Of a stretch of DNA of 64,000 bases, positions 1-9,452 are shown one piece after another. A program made the position numbers and the translations under genes. Source of the DNA: Bradyrhizobium lablabi (GTDB taxonomy: Bacteria; Pseudomonadota; Alphaproteobacteria; Rhizobiales; Xanthobacteraceae); contig NZ_JAFCLN010000005.1 of assembly GCF_018129385.1 (NCBI RefSeq), forward strand, positions 350,556-414,555. Reading direction: 5' to 3'. The notes below the pieces were generated by a model, which worked only from the letters and a program-made list of their open reading frames with translations, did no database searches and was not told the origin of the DNA. Each line of letters begins with the position of its first letter. Position 1 is the stretch's first letter.

Positions 1-38
1 AAAGTCCGTAGCCCTCCGGTGCGACAACAGCGGTGCGC

Positions 39-992
39 TCACATTCCGCTTGAAGCGCTGGTCCGATCCAGCGGGGCGACCGCGCTTTTGTAGCGGCGGC
101 TTCCGGAAGCAGTCCGTCCGGTATCGAATGTCAGCTCGAAATCGCCTGATGGCTTTGTCTCGACACTGGTCACGCGATCGAGATTGGCGAGCCGCGTGCG
201 GTGAATGCGGACGAGGTTGAAGCGCGCCAACTCGGCTTCGGCCGCGGCCAGCGTCCCCCGGATCAGATGATTGCTGCCATCGGCCATGCTGTATTCGACG
301 TAATTGCCCGCCGAGTTGATCCAGAGGATGTCGCCCGGTTCGATGCGGATGCTGCGCGTCCCGTCGCGCAGCCAGATCGTTTGCGATGTCGGGGCTTGCC
401 CTGCGGGCTGAGGCGGCGTTTCCACCTCCAGCACCCGCTGCGCCTCGCGGCGGCTGTCGATCAGCCACATGCCGCCGCCGATCAGGACGCAGGTGACCAC
501 GTCCTTGCGGAACTCGTACAGCACGGTTGCCAGCGAGAAGCGGAAGTCGTAGGCGCCGCCCGCAAGCCACATGATCAATTTGCGCAAGGCCACCATCCCG
601 GTGATGTGGACGGCCGAGAACACAATGATGGTGGCGATGGCGAGGGCGATCCGGATCGTCAGCGCCGGCTCGCGGCGGATGCGCCGCACGACCGCCAGCA
701 TCACGGGGGTAAGCAGGATGATGACCGCGATGCTGGTCATGTCCCATAGCAAAGGCGGGCGGATATCATAGACGCCGCCGTGCCGGGCGATGTCGTCGGC
801 GGTCGACAGCGCGCCGACGATTCCGATCACGATCGCCACCGCTGCGACCGCGGCATAGATCAACCAGTCACCGGTCGCCCCGCGAGGCCAACCGCTCGTC
901 CCCGGCGGTTTCAGTTCGTCACCGGGGCTCGTTTGGCGGTCCCAAACCGGCTCGACTTCAGGCCTTTCCCGCGCATTTTTGACGTCACTCAT
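39..992 (-). CDS. Membrane-bound LytTR-family DNA-binding regulator
   Basis: About 317 aa. The N-terminal half has roughly four hydrophobic segments (for example WLIYAAVAAVAIVIG, then VIILLTPVMLAVV). The C-terminal ~100 residues fit a LytTR DNA-binding domain, with the typical pieces GDILWINSAGNYVEY, LVRIHRTRLANLDRV and SGSRRYK. LytTR domains bind direct repeats upstream of targets; a membrane-anchored LytTR without a receiver domain suggests direct signal-to-DNA coupling. I chose the ATG at 992 (MSDVKNARE) over an upstream ATG at 1043, because the latter would run into the divergent acyltransferase gene. Only 29 bp then separate the two start codons. The signal sensed is unknown. Confidence 0.85.
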   Translation of the reverse strand: MSDVKNARERPEVEPVWDRQTSPGDELKPPGTSGWPRGATGDWLIYAAVAAVAIVIGIVGALSTADDIARHGGVYDIRPPLLWDMTSIAVIILLTPVMLAVVRRIRREPALTIRIALAIATIIVFSAVHITGMVALRKLIMWLAGGAYDFRFSLATVLYEFRKDVVTCVLIGGGMWLIDSRREAQRVLEVETPPQPAGQAPTSQTIWLRDGTRSIRIEPGDILWINSAGNYVEYSMADGSNHLIRGTLAAAEAELARFNLVRIHRTRLANLDRVTSVETKPSGDFELTFDTGRTASGSRRYKSAVAPLDRTSASSGM

Positions 993-1021
993 GCTGTCAT
1001 CGGCGAATTCGGGAGCGGACC

Positions 1022-2236
1022 ATGCGAGAGCCGACCATATCACAACAGACGGATTTCAACGGCGGGACGGAGCGGCGGATCGACCTCGACTGGGTGCGGA
1101 TCGGCGCCTTCGGGCTCCTGATCTTCTACCACGTCGGGATGCTCTACGTTTCCTGGGGCTTTCACATCAAGAGCGTGCACCGGATCACGGCGCTGGAACC
1201 GCTGATGCTGGTGCTCAACCCGTGGCGGCTGTCGATCCTGTTCCTGGTTTCGGGCGTGGCGACCCGGTTCATGGTCCGAAAATACGCACTAGTGCCGTTG
1301 CTGCGCTCGCGTACCGCGCGACTGTTGATTCCGCTTCTGTTCGGCATGTTCGTGATCGTGCCGCCGCAGGCCTATGCCCAGATCGTCGAAACGCTGGGTT
1401 ATCCCGCCGGCTTCGCCGATTTCTACCTCAACCACTATTTCGCCTTCAGCTCGCAGTTCTGCCCGAACCCCTGCATCATTCTGCCGACCTGGAACCACCT
1501 TTGGTTCGTGGCCTATCTCTGGGTTTACACGATGGCGCTGGGTCTGGTGGTGATGGCCGCTCCCGCTTTGGCCGGTCTTATTGAGCGCTGGCTGGTGCCG
1601 GCCTTGTCGGGCTGGGGGCTGCTGGTCCTGCCGCCGCTGGCCTTTGCGGCCTACCGGATCGTGCTGCTGCCGCACTTCCCCTCGACCCATGCGATGTTCG
1701 GCGACTGGTACAATCACGCGCTGTTCGCGACCGTATTCCTGCTTGGCTTCCTGCTTGCACACGCAAAACCGTTTTGGGACGCGACCGAGCGCCACCGCTG
1801 GACCGCGTTCGCGCTTGCGGGCGCGCTGTTCCTAACCTTCATCACCCTGCGGTCGATGCCGGACGGCGGGATGCCGCTCAGGATTACGGCTAGCGTGGCT
1901 TACGGCTTCTACCAGTGGCTCTGCATGGTTGCGGTGCTCGGTTTTGCGCGGCGCTGGATCACAAAGGACTCCGCCATCCGCCGCTATCTCACCGATGCGA
2001 TCTTTCCCTATTACATCGTGCACCAGACCGCGATCATCATGATCGCGCATGCCCTGCGAGGCAGCGGCCTGTCCGCCTGGCAGGAAGCAAGCATTGTGAT
2101 ATCAGGCACGGCGATGGCCTGCATCGTCACCTACGAGATCGTGCGGCGCGTCGCGCTGCTGCGGCCGCTGTTCGGATTGAAGATGGCGGCGGCCTCCGAA
2201 CCGGCGATGCCGATGCGAAGCCAGCCCGCGGGGTAG
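1022..2236 (+). CDS. Acyltransferase family 3 (OpgC/Oac-like) integral membrane protein
   Basis: 404 aa. It begins with a cytoplasmic stretch and then the typical acyltransferase-3 opening RRIDLDWVRIGAFGLLIFYHVGMLY, whose His lies in the first membrane helix, followed by about ten hydrophobic helices. Family members transfer acetyl or succinyl groups to exported glucans, lipids or polysaccharides. The product and acceptor here cannot be told from sequence. Its divergent LytTR neighbour starts 29 bp away and is the obvious candidate regulator; this is an inference from spacing only. The start at 1022 has little room for a ribosome site inside the short divergent gap. Confidence 0.85.
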   Translation: MREPTISQQTDFNGGTERRIDLDWVRIGAFGLLIFYHVGMLYVSWGFHIKSVHRITALEPLMLVLNPWRLSILFLVSGVATRFMVRKYALVPLLRSRTARLLIPLLFGMFVIVPPQAYAQIVETLGYPAGFADFYLNHYFAFSSQFCPNPCIILPTWNHLWFVAYLWVYTMALGLVVMAAPALAGLIERWLVPALSGWGLLVLPPLAFAAYRIVLLPHFPSTHAMFGDWYNHALFATVFLLGFLLAHAKPFWDATERHRWTAFALAGALFLTFITLRSMPDGGMPLRITASVAYGFYQWLCMVAVLGFARRWITKDSAIRRYLTDAIFPYYIVHQTAIIMIAHALRGSGLSAWQEASIVISGTAMACIVTYEIVRRVALLRPLFGLKMAAASEPAMPMRSQPAG

Positions 2237-2249
2237 ATTCTTGTTTGAC

Positions 2250-2293
2250 GCGTTTTCTTCACGCGAAGCGGTGCCCACTTCGCTCGAAAACGC
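2250..2293. repeat. Imperfect hairpin repeat (GCGTTTTC / GAAAACGC type)
   Basis: The arms GCGTTTTC (2250-2257) and GAAAACGC (2286-2293) pair perfectly. An inner pair GCGAAG (2263-2268) and CTTCGC (2278-2283) extends the structure. It lies between the acyltransferase stop and sufS. From memory, closely similar sequences are dispersed in Bradyrhizobium intergenic DNA; I could not test this. There is no T-run after it, so it is not a canonical terminator. Confidence 0.55.
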
Positions 2294-2338
2294 TCTGGCG
2301 GGGTGTCCAGATCGCCGGGAAGCGCTATATGACGCTTC

Positions 2339-3493
2339 ATGCCCGCGCGCGTTTATCTCGACTGGAATGCGACCACGCCGCTTCGCCCCGAGGCGAAGGC
2401 GGCGATGGCGCAGGCGTGGGACATTTCCGGCAATCCATCCTCGGTGCATGCCGAGGGCCGCGAGGCGCGGCGGCTGGTGGAGGATGCCCGTGCCATCGTC
2501 GCCCGGGCTGTCGGCGCGCAGCCGCAAAATGTCGTGTTCACGTCGGGCGGCACCGAAGCCAATTCGCTGGCGCTGACGCCCGGGCTGCGGCGCGGCGGCA
2601 TGCCGGCGCAGCGGCTGCTGGTTTCCGCGATCGAGCATGCCTCGGTTCTCGCGGGCGGACGGTTTGCGGCCTCAGAGATCCACACCATCGGTGTGACACG
2701 TTCAGGAGTCGTCGACCTCGGGCATTTGCGTACGCTGCTTGCGGGTGGGCCGCCGGCGCTGGTGTCGGTGATGCTGGCCAACAACGAGACCGGCGCGATC
2801 CAGCCTGTGGCCCAGGTGGCCGAAATTGTTCATGCGGCGGGTGGGGTGCTGCATGTCGATGCGATCCAGGCCTTTGGCAAAATTCCGCTCGACCTCGCCT
2901 CGACCGGTGCCGATCTGTTGACGCTGTCGGCCCACAAGCTGGGCGGACCGAAGGGGTCAGGCGCGCTGGTGCTGGCCGAGGGCTTGTCGGGCCTTGAGCC
3001 GTTGCTGCGCGGCGGCGGGCAGGAGCAGGGGCGACGGGCCGGGACGGAGAACGTCGCTGACATCGCGGGCTTTGGAGCGGCTACCAAGGCCGCGCTGGCG
3101 GCCATGGCGGCTGATGCCGAGAGACTTCGGGACTTGCGGGATCGGCTTGAAGCGGGGCTCCGGAGCGTTTCCGACACGATCATCTTCTCGGAGGATGCGG
3201 AAAGGTTGCCAAATACCGTTCTTTTCACGGCCCCCGGACTGAAGGCCGAAACCGCGGTGATCGGCTTCGACCTCGCCGGTATTGGAGTATCGTCCGGATC
3301 GGCCTGTTCCTCCGGAAAGGTACAGCCGTCGCACGTCCTCCAAGCCATGGGGTTCGGCCCGGAACTGGCTCAGGGAGCCGTGCGGCTCAGTATGGGCTGG
3401 TCCACATCACAAAGGCACGTCGATTCAGCCTTGGAGGCTTGGCGAAAGCTTGCCGATAGCCTAGTTAAGGGTCAGCGACGAAACACAGCTTGA
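2339..3493 (+). CDS. sufS: Cysteine desulfurase, NifS/IscS group (first sufS copy)
   Basis: 384 aa PLP enzyme that removes sulfur from cysteine for Fe-S assembly. The PLP lysine is K200 in TLSAHKLGGPKG. The sulfur-accepting cysteine is C323 in SSGSACSSG, in a long mobile-loop context typical of group I (IscS/NifS) enzymes, unlike the second desulfurase at 7286. GGTEAN near 71-75 and NNETG near 148-152 are family hallmarks. It is the first gene of the suf cluster and is followed by a 93-bp gap with two palindromes before sufB. Rhizobiales suf operons often have this extra desulfurase at the head (sufS2 in comparative studies). Confidence 0.92.
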   Translation: MPARVYLDWNATTPLRPEAKAAMAQAWDISGNPSSVHAEGREARRLVEDARAIVARAVGAQPQNVVFTSGGTEANSLALTPGLRRGGMPAQRLLVSAIEHASVLAGGRFAASEIHTIGVTRSGVVDLGHLRTLLAGGPPALVSVMLANNETGAIQPVAQVAEIVHAAGGVLHVDAIQAFGKIPLDLASTGADLLTLSAHKLGGPKGSGALVLAEGLSGLEPLLRGGGQEQGRRAGTENVADIAGFGAATKAALAAMAADAERLRDLRDRLEAGLRSVSDTIIFSEDAERLPNTVLFTAPGLKAETAVIGFDLAGIGVSSGSACSSGKVQPSHVLQAMGFGPELAQGAVRLSMGWSTSQRHVDSALEAWRKLADSLVKGQRRNTA

Positions 3494-3505
3494 ACGGTTC
3501 TAAGC
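3488..3505. promoter_or_regulatory. ICE/Irr-like half-palindrome at the end of sufS
   Basis: The site is TTGAAC-G-GTTCTAAG, centred on 3496. The right arm GTTCTAA matches the rhizobial Irr iron-control-element half-site as I recall it; the left arm is imperfect. It overlaps the sufS stop codon and lies about 90 bp upstream of the sufB start. It could be a second operator or chance. Confidence 0.35.
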
Positions 3506-3538
3506 GGTCGATTTCGTGGCCAATACATCGTAATAGAC

Positions 3539-3555
3539 TTTGGAACTGTTCCACC
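3539..3555. promoter_or_regulatory. Candidate Irr/ICE operator upstream of sufB
   Basis: TTTGGAAC-T-GTTCCA is centred on 3547. The GTTCCA arms are a perfect inverted repeat, each one base from the remembered ICE half-site GTTCTAA. It sits 33 bp ahead of the sufB start. The suf operon is a known iron-regulated target (Irr, RirA or IscR) in alphaproteobacteria, so an iron-responsive operator is expected here. Which regulator binds is not decided by the sequence. Confidence 0.5.
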
Positions 3556-3586
3556 GCGGTCCTTGAAACCGCGAGCGGAGGATGGA

Positions 3587-5068
3587 ATGCCAGCCGTACA
3601 AGAGACGGTCGAGCGCGTACGGCGCATCGACGTCGACCAGTATCGATATGGGTTCGAGACGCTGATCGAATCCGACAAGGCCCCGAAGGGCCTGACCGAA
3701 GATACGGTCCGCTTTATCTCTGCCAAGAAGAACGAGCCGGCCTGGATGCTGGAATGGCGTCTGGAGGCTTTTCGCCGCTGGCTGACCATGACCGAGCCGC
3801 AATGGGCGCGCGTCCACTACCCGAAGATCGATTACCAGGATCTCTACTATTACGCGGCGCCGAAGCCGAAGAAGCAGGTCGGCTCGCTCGACGAGATCGA
3901 CCCCGAAATCCTGAAGACCTATGAGAAGCTCGGCATTCCCCTGCGCGAGGTGGAAGTGCTGGAAGGCGTCGTGCGCCCGGAAGGCGAGCGCAAGATCGCC
4001 GTCGATGCCGTGTTCGACTCGGTGTCGGTGGCGACCACCTTCCAGAAGGAGCTGAAGCAGGCCGGCGTGATCTTCATGCCGATCTCGGAAGCGATCCGCG
4101 AGCATCCTGAGCTGGTGAAGAAGTATCTCGGCTCCGTGGTGCCGACCTCCGACAACTTCTTTGCGACGCTGAACTCGGCCGTGTTCTCCGACGGCTCGTT
4201 CGTCTACGTGCCCCCGGGCGTGCGCTGCCCGATGGAGCTGTCGACGTATTTCCGCATCAACGAGCGCAACACCGGCCAGTTCGAGCGCACGCTGATCATC
4301 GCCGACAAGGGTTCTTACGTCAGCTATCTCGAAGGCTGCACCGCGCCGCAGCGCGACGAGAACCAGTTGCATGCTGCCGTGGTCGAGCTCGTCGCGCTCG
4401 ATGACGCCGAGATCAAATATTCGACGGTGCAGAACTGGTATCCCGGCAACTCGGAAGGTGTCGGCGGCATCTACAATTTCGTCACCAAGCGTGGCGACTG
4501 CCGCGGCAACAATTCCAAGATTTCCTGGACCCAGGTCGAGACCGGCTCGGCCATTACCTGGAAATATCCGAGCTGTATTCTGCGCGGCGACAATTCACGT
4601 GGTGAGTTCTATTCAATCGCGATCTCGAACGGCCACCAGCAGGTCGATTCCGGCACCAAGATGATTCATCTCGGCAAGAACACGACCTCCAGGATCATCT
4701 CCAAGGGTATCGCGGCCGGCGTATCGCAAAACACCTATCGCGGTCTCGTCACCGCCCATCGGAAGGCCACCGGCGCGCGCAATTACACCGCCTGCGACTC
4801 GCTGCTGATCGGCGACAAGTGCGGCGCGCACACCGTGCCGTATGTGGAAGCCAAGAACTCGTCAGCGACCTTCGAGCACGAGGCGACGACCTCGAAAATT
4901 TCCGAGGACGTGCTGTTCTATTGCGTGCAGCGCGGGCTCAGCCAGGAAGAAGCCGTCGGCCTCGTCGTCAACGGCTTCGTGAAAGACGTGCTCCAGCAGC
5001 TTCCGATGGAGTTTGCGGTGGAAGCGCAGAAGCTGATCTCGATCAGCCTCGAAGGTTCGGTTGGATAA
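3587..5068 (+). CDS. sufB: SufB, Fe-S cluster assembly scaffold subunit
   Basis: 493 aa, the usual SufB length. SufB forms the SufBC2D complex, on which Fe-S clusters are built in the cytosol. Recognisable blocks are [39 protein letters not shown] and the C-terminal [19 protein letters not shown] chose ATG 3587 ([11 protein letters not shown]), which has a strong GGAGGA four bases upstream, rather than the in-frame TTG at 3563. It is followed by a palindromic repeat and then sufC. Confidence 0.97.
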   Translation: MPAVQETVERVRRIDVDQYRYGFETLIESDKAPKGLTEDTVRFISAKKNEPAWMLEWRLEAFRRWLTMTEPQWARVHYPKIDYQDLYYYAAPKPKKQVGSLDEIDPEILKTYEKLGIPLREVEVLEGVVRPEGERKIAVDAVFDSVSVATTFQKELKQAGVIFMPISEAIREHPELVKKYLGSVVPTSDNFFATLNSAVFSDGSFVYVPPGVRCPMELSTYFRINERNTGQFERTLIIADKGSYVSYLEGCTAPQRDENQLHAAVVELVALDDAEIKYSTVQNWYPGNSEGVGGIYNFVTKRGDCRGNNSKISWTQVETGSAITWKYPSCILRGDNSRGEFYSIAISNGHQQVDSGTKMIHLGKNTTSRIISKGIAAGVSQNTYRGLVTAHRKATGARNYTACDSLLIGDKCGAHTVPYVEAKNSSATFEHEATTSKISEDVLFYCVQRGLSQEEAVGLVVNGFVKDVLQQLPMEFAVEAQKLISISLEGSVG

Positions 5069-5070
5069 GG

Positions 5071-5173
5071 CCTCATCCTGAGGAGGACGCGCAGCGGCCA
5101 TCTCGAAGGATGAGAGGAAAGATTATCGGCCTGTGTCCTTCGAGACGCGCCCTTGGGCGCTCCTCAGGACGAG
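5071..5173. repeat. Bradyrhizobium-type intergenic palindromic repeat, copy 1
   Basis: Two hairpin modules fill the sufB-sufC gap. Module one runs from CCTCATCCTGAGGAG (5071) to TCTCGAAGGATGAG (5101-5114). Module two runs from TCCTTCGAGACGCGC (near 5136) to GGCGCTCCTCAGGACGAGG. The same two-module element recurs at 10282-10385. Being inside an operon, it will be transcribed and should fold as RNA, possibly affecting transcript stability or the sufB:sufC ratio. Confidence 0.8.
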
Positions 5174-5189
5174 GAACAAACGGAACAAG

Positions 5190-5945
<756 letters not shown>

Positions 5946-5963
5946 CGACGGGACGGATTTTCG

Positions 5964-7289
5964 ATGAATGTTGTGCTGGCAAAGACCGAGACCGGACGCG
6001 CGCTGAGCGACGCTTTTATCGTCGCACGCGATCGCTTGCCCGGCACCGGCCAGATCCTGGAGCAGCGGCGGCAGGCGTTTGACGCCTATGAGCGCGCCGG
6101 CCTGCCGCACCGGCGGCTCGAGGACTGGAAATATACCGACCTGCGCGCCCTCATGCGAGAAGTGCTGCCGCTTGCGCCTGCGCCCGACGCGGCCGCCTTG
6201 AAGCATGCGGAAAAGACGCTGAAGCAGCACAAGGTCCGCGGGACCCGCCGGCTGGTGCTGGTCGATGGCGTGTTTGCGCCAAAACTTTCAGAAACGGCCG
6301 ATTTGGAAAAGGGCCTTTCCATCCGCTCGCTGCGCGAGGTGCTGGAAGCCGGCAATGCCGAATTGCAGTCGCAGCTTTTCGCGTTCGACGTCTCCAATCC
6401 AATGGTGGCGCTCAACACCGCGATGATGACCGACGGCGTCGTGATCGAGGTCGCCGCGGGTACCGTGATGTCGCAGCCGCTGCATGTCGTCCACATCGCA
6501 ACCGGCAGCGTGCCGGCGGCCATCTTCACCCGCTCGCTGCTGCGCCTCGGCAAGGACGCCGGCGTGACGCTGGTCGAAAGCTATGTCGCGGCCGACGGCG
6601 CAAAAGCCTATCAGGCGCACGACTCGCTGGTCATTGCCATCGGCGACAATTCGCGGTTGGATCACGTCCGTCTGGTCGAGGACAGCGCTGAGGCCGCCAA
6701 CATTTCCTCTGCCGTTGTGACACTGGGCGCGCACGCGCACTTCAACACCTTTGGCATGACCTCGGGCGCATCAGTCAGTCGCTATCAGGCCAACATCGCA
6801 TTTGCAGGCGAGGGGTCCCGGGTCGAGACCAACGGCGTCAATCTGCTCAACGGCAAACAGCACGCCGATACCACGCTGTTCATGGATCACGCCGTGCCGA
6901 ATTGCGCCAGCCGCGAAGTGTTCCGCGCGGTTGCCGACGACCGGGCGCATTCGGTGTTCCAGGGCCGCATCATCGTGCGGCCGGACGCGCAGAAGACCGA
7001 CGCCAAGATGATGACGCGGGCGCTCTTGCTGTCCGACGAGGCCGAGGCTGACAACAAGCCGGAACTGGAAATCTTTGCCGACGACGTCACCTGCGGCCAT
7101 GGCGCCACGACAGGCGCGCTCGACGAGAGCCTGTTGTTCTACCTGCGCGCCCGCGGCCTGTCCGAAAAGGAAGCGCAGTCGCTGCTGATCCAGGCTTTTG
7201 TCGGTGAAGCCATCGAATCCATCGTGAACGACGATCTGCGCGAGTTGGCGGTCGCCTCCGCCATACGCTGGCTGGAGGCACGGGCATGA
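5964..7289 (+). CDS. sufD: SufD, Fe-S cluster assembly protein
   Basis: 441 aa. SufD is the SufB paralogue that helps deliver iron in SufBC2D. It has the N-terminal helical region with LPHRRLEDWKYTDLR (typical of SufD) and the C-terminal beta-helix with VETNGVNLLNGKQHADTTLF, CASREVFRAV and GATTGALDESLLFYLRARGLSE. Its stop overlaps the next start as ATGA, implying translational coupling to sufS. Confidence 0.96.
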   Translation: MNVVLAKTETGRALSDAFIVARDRLPGTGQILEQRRQAFDAYERAGLPHRRLEDWKYTDLRALMREVLPLAPAPDAAALKHAEKTLKQHKVRGTRRLVLVDGVFAPKLSETADLEKGLSIRSLREVLEAGNAELQSQLFAFDVSNPMVALNTAMMTDGVVIEVAAGTVMSQPLHVVHIATGSVPAAIFTRSLLRLGKDAGVTLVESYVAADGAKAYQAHDSLVIAIGDNSRLDHVRLVEDSAEAANISSAVVTLGAHAHFNTFGMTSGASVSRYQANIAFAGEGSRVETNGVNLLNGKQHADTTLFMDHAVPNCASREVFRAVADDRAHSVFQGRIIVRPDAQKTDAKMMTRALLLSDEAEADNKPELEIFADDVTCGHGATTGALDESLLFYLRARGLSEKEAQSLLIQAFVGEAIESIVNDDLRELAVASAIRWLEARA

Positions 7290-8533
7290 GCACGCATCCG
7301 GCTGTTACCAACGGCACCTATGATGTCGCCCGCGTGCGGGAGGATTTTCCGGCGCTGGCGCTGAAAGTCTATGGCAAGCAGCTTGTCTATCTCGACAATG
7401 CGGCGTCCGCCCAGAAGCCGAAAGTCGTGCTCGACCGCCTGACGACGGCGTACACCACCGAATACGCCAACGTGCATCGCGGCCTGCATTACCTCGCCAA
7501 TGCCGCGACCGAAGCCTATGAAGGCGCCCGCGGCAAGGTCGCGCAATTCCTCAATGCCCGGCGCAGCGAGGAGATTATCTTCACCCGCAACGTCACCGAG
7601 GCGATCAACCTCGTGGCGTCGTCATGGGGCGAGCCGAATATCGGCGAGGGCGACGAGATCGTGCTCTCGATCATGGAGCACCACTCCAACATCGTGCCCT
7701 GGCATTTCCTGAGGGAACGCCATGGCGCTGTCATCAAATGGGCGCCGGTCGACGACGAGGGCAATTTCCTGATCGACGAGTTCGAGAAGCTGCTGTCGCC
7801 GCGTACCAAGCTCGTTGCGATCACGCAGATGTCGAATGCGCTCGGCACGCTCGTCCCGATCAAGGAAGTAATCAAGCTCGCGCATGAGCGCGGCATCCCG
7901 GTGCTGGTCGATGGCGCGCAGGGCGCGGTCCACCTCCAGGTCGACGTGCAGGACCTCGATGCCGACTTCTACGCCTTCACCGGCCACAAGGTGTACGGAC
8001 CGACCGGGATCGGCGTGCTCTATGCCAAGCATGAGCACCTCGTCGCGATGCGCCCCTTCAACGGAGGCGGCGAGATGATCCGCGAGGTGGCCAAGGATTG
8101 GATCACCTATGGCGATCCCCCGCACAAATTCGAGGCCGGCACTCCGCCGATCGTACAGGCGATCGGGCTGGGCGCCGCCATCGACTACGTCAATTCGATC
8201 GGCAAGGAGCGCATCGCCGCGCACGAGCATGACCTCGTCACCTATGCCCAGGATCGCCTGCGCGAGATCAACTCGCTGCGGCTGATCGGCACCGCGCGCC
8301 ACAAGGGGCCGGTGATCTCGTTCGAGATGAAGGGCGCCCATGCCCATGACGTCGCCACCGTGATCGATCGCCAGGGCATTGCGGTGCGCGCCGGAACCCA
8401 TTGCGTGATGCCGCTTTTAGAGCGGTTCAATGTCACAGCCACCTGCCGCGCCTCGTTCGGGATGTATAATACCCGCGAGGAAGTCGACCAACTGGTGCAG
8501 GCGCTGATCAAGGCGCAGGATTTGTTCGCATGA
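7286..8533 (+). CDS. sufS: Cysteine desulfurase SufS, group II (second copy)
   Basis: 415 aa. The PLP lysine is K235 in FTGHKVYGPTGIG and the catalytic cysteine is C373 in RAGTHCVMP, the group II (SufS/CsdA) arrangement. The N terminus has YLDNAASAQKP and the substrate loop NVHRGLHYLA. It overlaps sufD and the following DUF59 gene by ATGA at each end. No SufE was found in the window, so its sulfur-acceptor partner must be elsewhere, or the group I enzyme may matter. Confidence 0.96.
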   Translation: MSTHPAVTNGTYDVARVREDFPALALKVYGKQLVYLDNAASAQKPKVVLDRLTTAYTTEYANVHRGLHYLANAATEAYEGARGKVAQFLNARRSEEIIFTRNVTEAINLVASSWGEPNIGEGDEIVLSIMEHHSNIVPWHFLRERHGAVIKWAPVDDEGNFLIDEFEKLLSPRTKLVAITQMSNALGTLVPIKEVIKLAHERGIPVLVDGAQGAVHLQVDVQDLDADFYAFTGHKVYGPTGIGVLYAKHEHLVAMRPFNGGGEMIREVAKDWITYGDPPHKFEAGTPPIVQAIGLGAAIDYVNSIGKERIAAHEHDLVTYAQDRLREINSLRLIGTARHKGPVISFEMKGAHAHDVATVIDRQGIAVRAGTHCVMPLLERFNVTATCRASFGMYNTREEVDQLVQALIKAQDLFA

Positions 8534-8901
8534 GCGATACCGCTGAAATCAAAACCGCCAATATGGAAACCAATTCGGCGCTGCCGCCGGAGGAGACCGA
8601 GCGGCTGGGCGCCGAGATCGTCGCCGCTCTGAAGACGGTGTTCGATCCGGAAATCCCGGCCGATATCTACGAGCTCGGCCTGATCTACAAGGTCGACCTG
8701 AAGGAAGACCGCGGCGTCGACGTCCTGATGACCCTGACCACGCCGAACTGCCCGGCGGCGGGAGAATTGCCGACCATGGTCGAGAACGCGATCGCCAGCG
8801 TTCCTGGCGTCGGCGTCGTCAACGTCAATCTGGTGTGGGAGCCGGCATGGTCGCCGGACCGGATGAGCGACGAGGCTCGCCTCGTCCTGAACATGTGGTG
8901 A
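8530..8901 (+). CDS. SufT-like DUF59 (MIP18 family) Fe-S assembly protein
   Basis: 123 aa single-domain MIP18/DUF59 protein. It carries the typical DPEIPADIYELGLIY and the conserved cysteine in TLTTPNCPAAGELP, and ends with VWEPAWSPDRMSDEAR. Such proteins act in maturation of Fe-S proteins and are called SufT or SufX in suf operons. It overlaps sufS by 4 bp. Confidence is high for the family and moderate for the exact role. Confidence 0.93.
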   Translation: MSDTAEIKTANMETNSALPPEETERLGAEIVAALKTVFDPEIPADIYELGLIYKVDLKEDRGVDVLMTLTTPNCPAAGELPTMVENAIASVPGVGVVNVNLVWEPAWSPDRMSDEARLVLNMW

Positions 8902-8910
8902 AGGGTTCCC

Positions 8911-9324
8911 TTGCCCAAGCTGTCCGGTGTCATCGAGACTGCGCTGTATGTCGATGACCTCGACCGCGCCCGCGAGTTCTACGAGGAGGTGCTTGGGCTC
9001 ACGGCGCTGACGAGAGATTCCCGGTTTCTGGCCTTCGACGTTGGAGGCCGCAGCGTGCTGCTGCTGTTTCACCGGGGCTCGACGCTCGAAACGGTGCGCT
9101 TGCCCGGCGGCACGATTCCGCCGCACCACGGCAACGGTCCGATCCATGCGGCCTTTTCCATCGAGGCGGACGAACTGCCGGCATGGGAAAAGCGCCTGGG
9201 CGAGCATCGGGTTGCAGTCGAGGGGCGGACGGATTGGCCGCGCGGCGGGCGCAGCATCTATTTTCGCGATCCCGACCGCCATCTGCTGGAACTGGTCACA
9301 CCGGGTGTTTGGGCGATTTACTAG
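8911..9324 (+). CDS. Glyoxalase/bleomycin-resistance (VOC) superfamily protein
   Basis: 137 aa with paired beta-alpha-beta-beta-beta modules. ETALYVDDLDRAREFYEEVLGL opens the first module, and RSIYFRDPDRHLLELVTPGVW closes the second with the usual metal-ligand glutamate. The start is a TTG at 8911 with AAGGG upstream. It lies between sufT and sufA, only 9 bp from the former, so it is probably co-transcribed. No link to Fe-S assembly is known to me; substrate unknown. Confidence 0.88.
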   Translation: MPKLSGVIETALYVDDLDRAREFYEEVLGLTALTRDSRFLAFDVGGRSVLLLFHRGSTLETVRLPGGTIPPHHGNGPIHAAFSIEADELPAWEKRLGEHRVAVEGRTDWPRGGRSIYFRDPDRHLLELVTPGVWAIY

Positions 9325-9382
9325 GATAAATTGGGGTTGATTGGAGGTCTTCTCATCCAATTGAAACCCTTGAGGTCTTCAC

Positions 9383-9400
9383 AGCAACGGTTTCGTTGCT
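9383..9400. terminator. Short hairpin between the VOC gene and sufA
   Basis: AGCAACG-GTTT-CGTTGCT is a perfect 7-bp stem with a 4-base loop, followed by ATCTTT. It may be a weak terminator or attenuator. The 128-bp gap (9325-9452) is wide for this operon, so sufA may have its own promoter here. Confidence 0.35.
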
Positions 9401-9452
9401 ATCTTTGGGTTAGAACGATTTGTCGCTCAGGCGGCACAGGAGATCGACTGCA

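Noticed and set aside
1915..2997. 360-codon open frame crossing the acyltransferase and desulfurase genes
   Set aside because: Arg/Ala-rich out-of-frame reading, covered on both sides by clear genes.
9405..9425. TTAGAAC near sufA as a third iron-control site
   Set aside because: Only one half-site matches (TTAGAAC-G-ATTTG); the other arm is unrelated.
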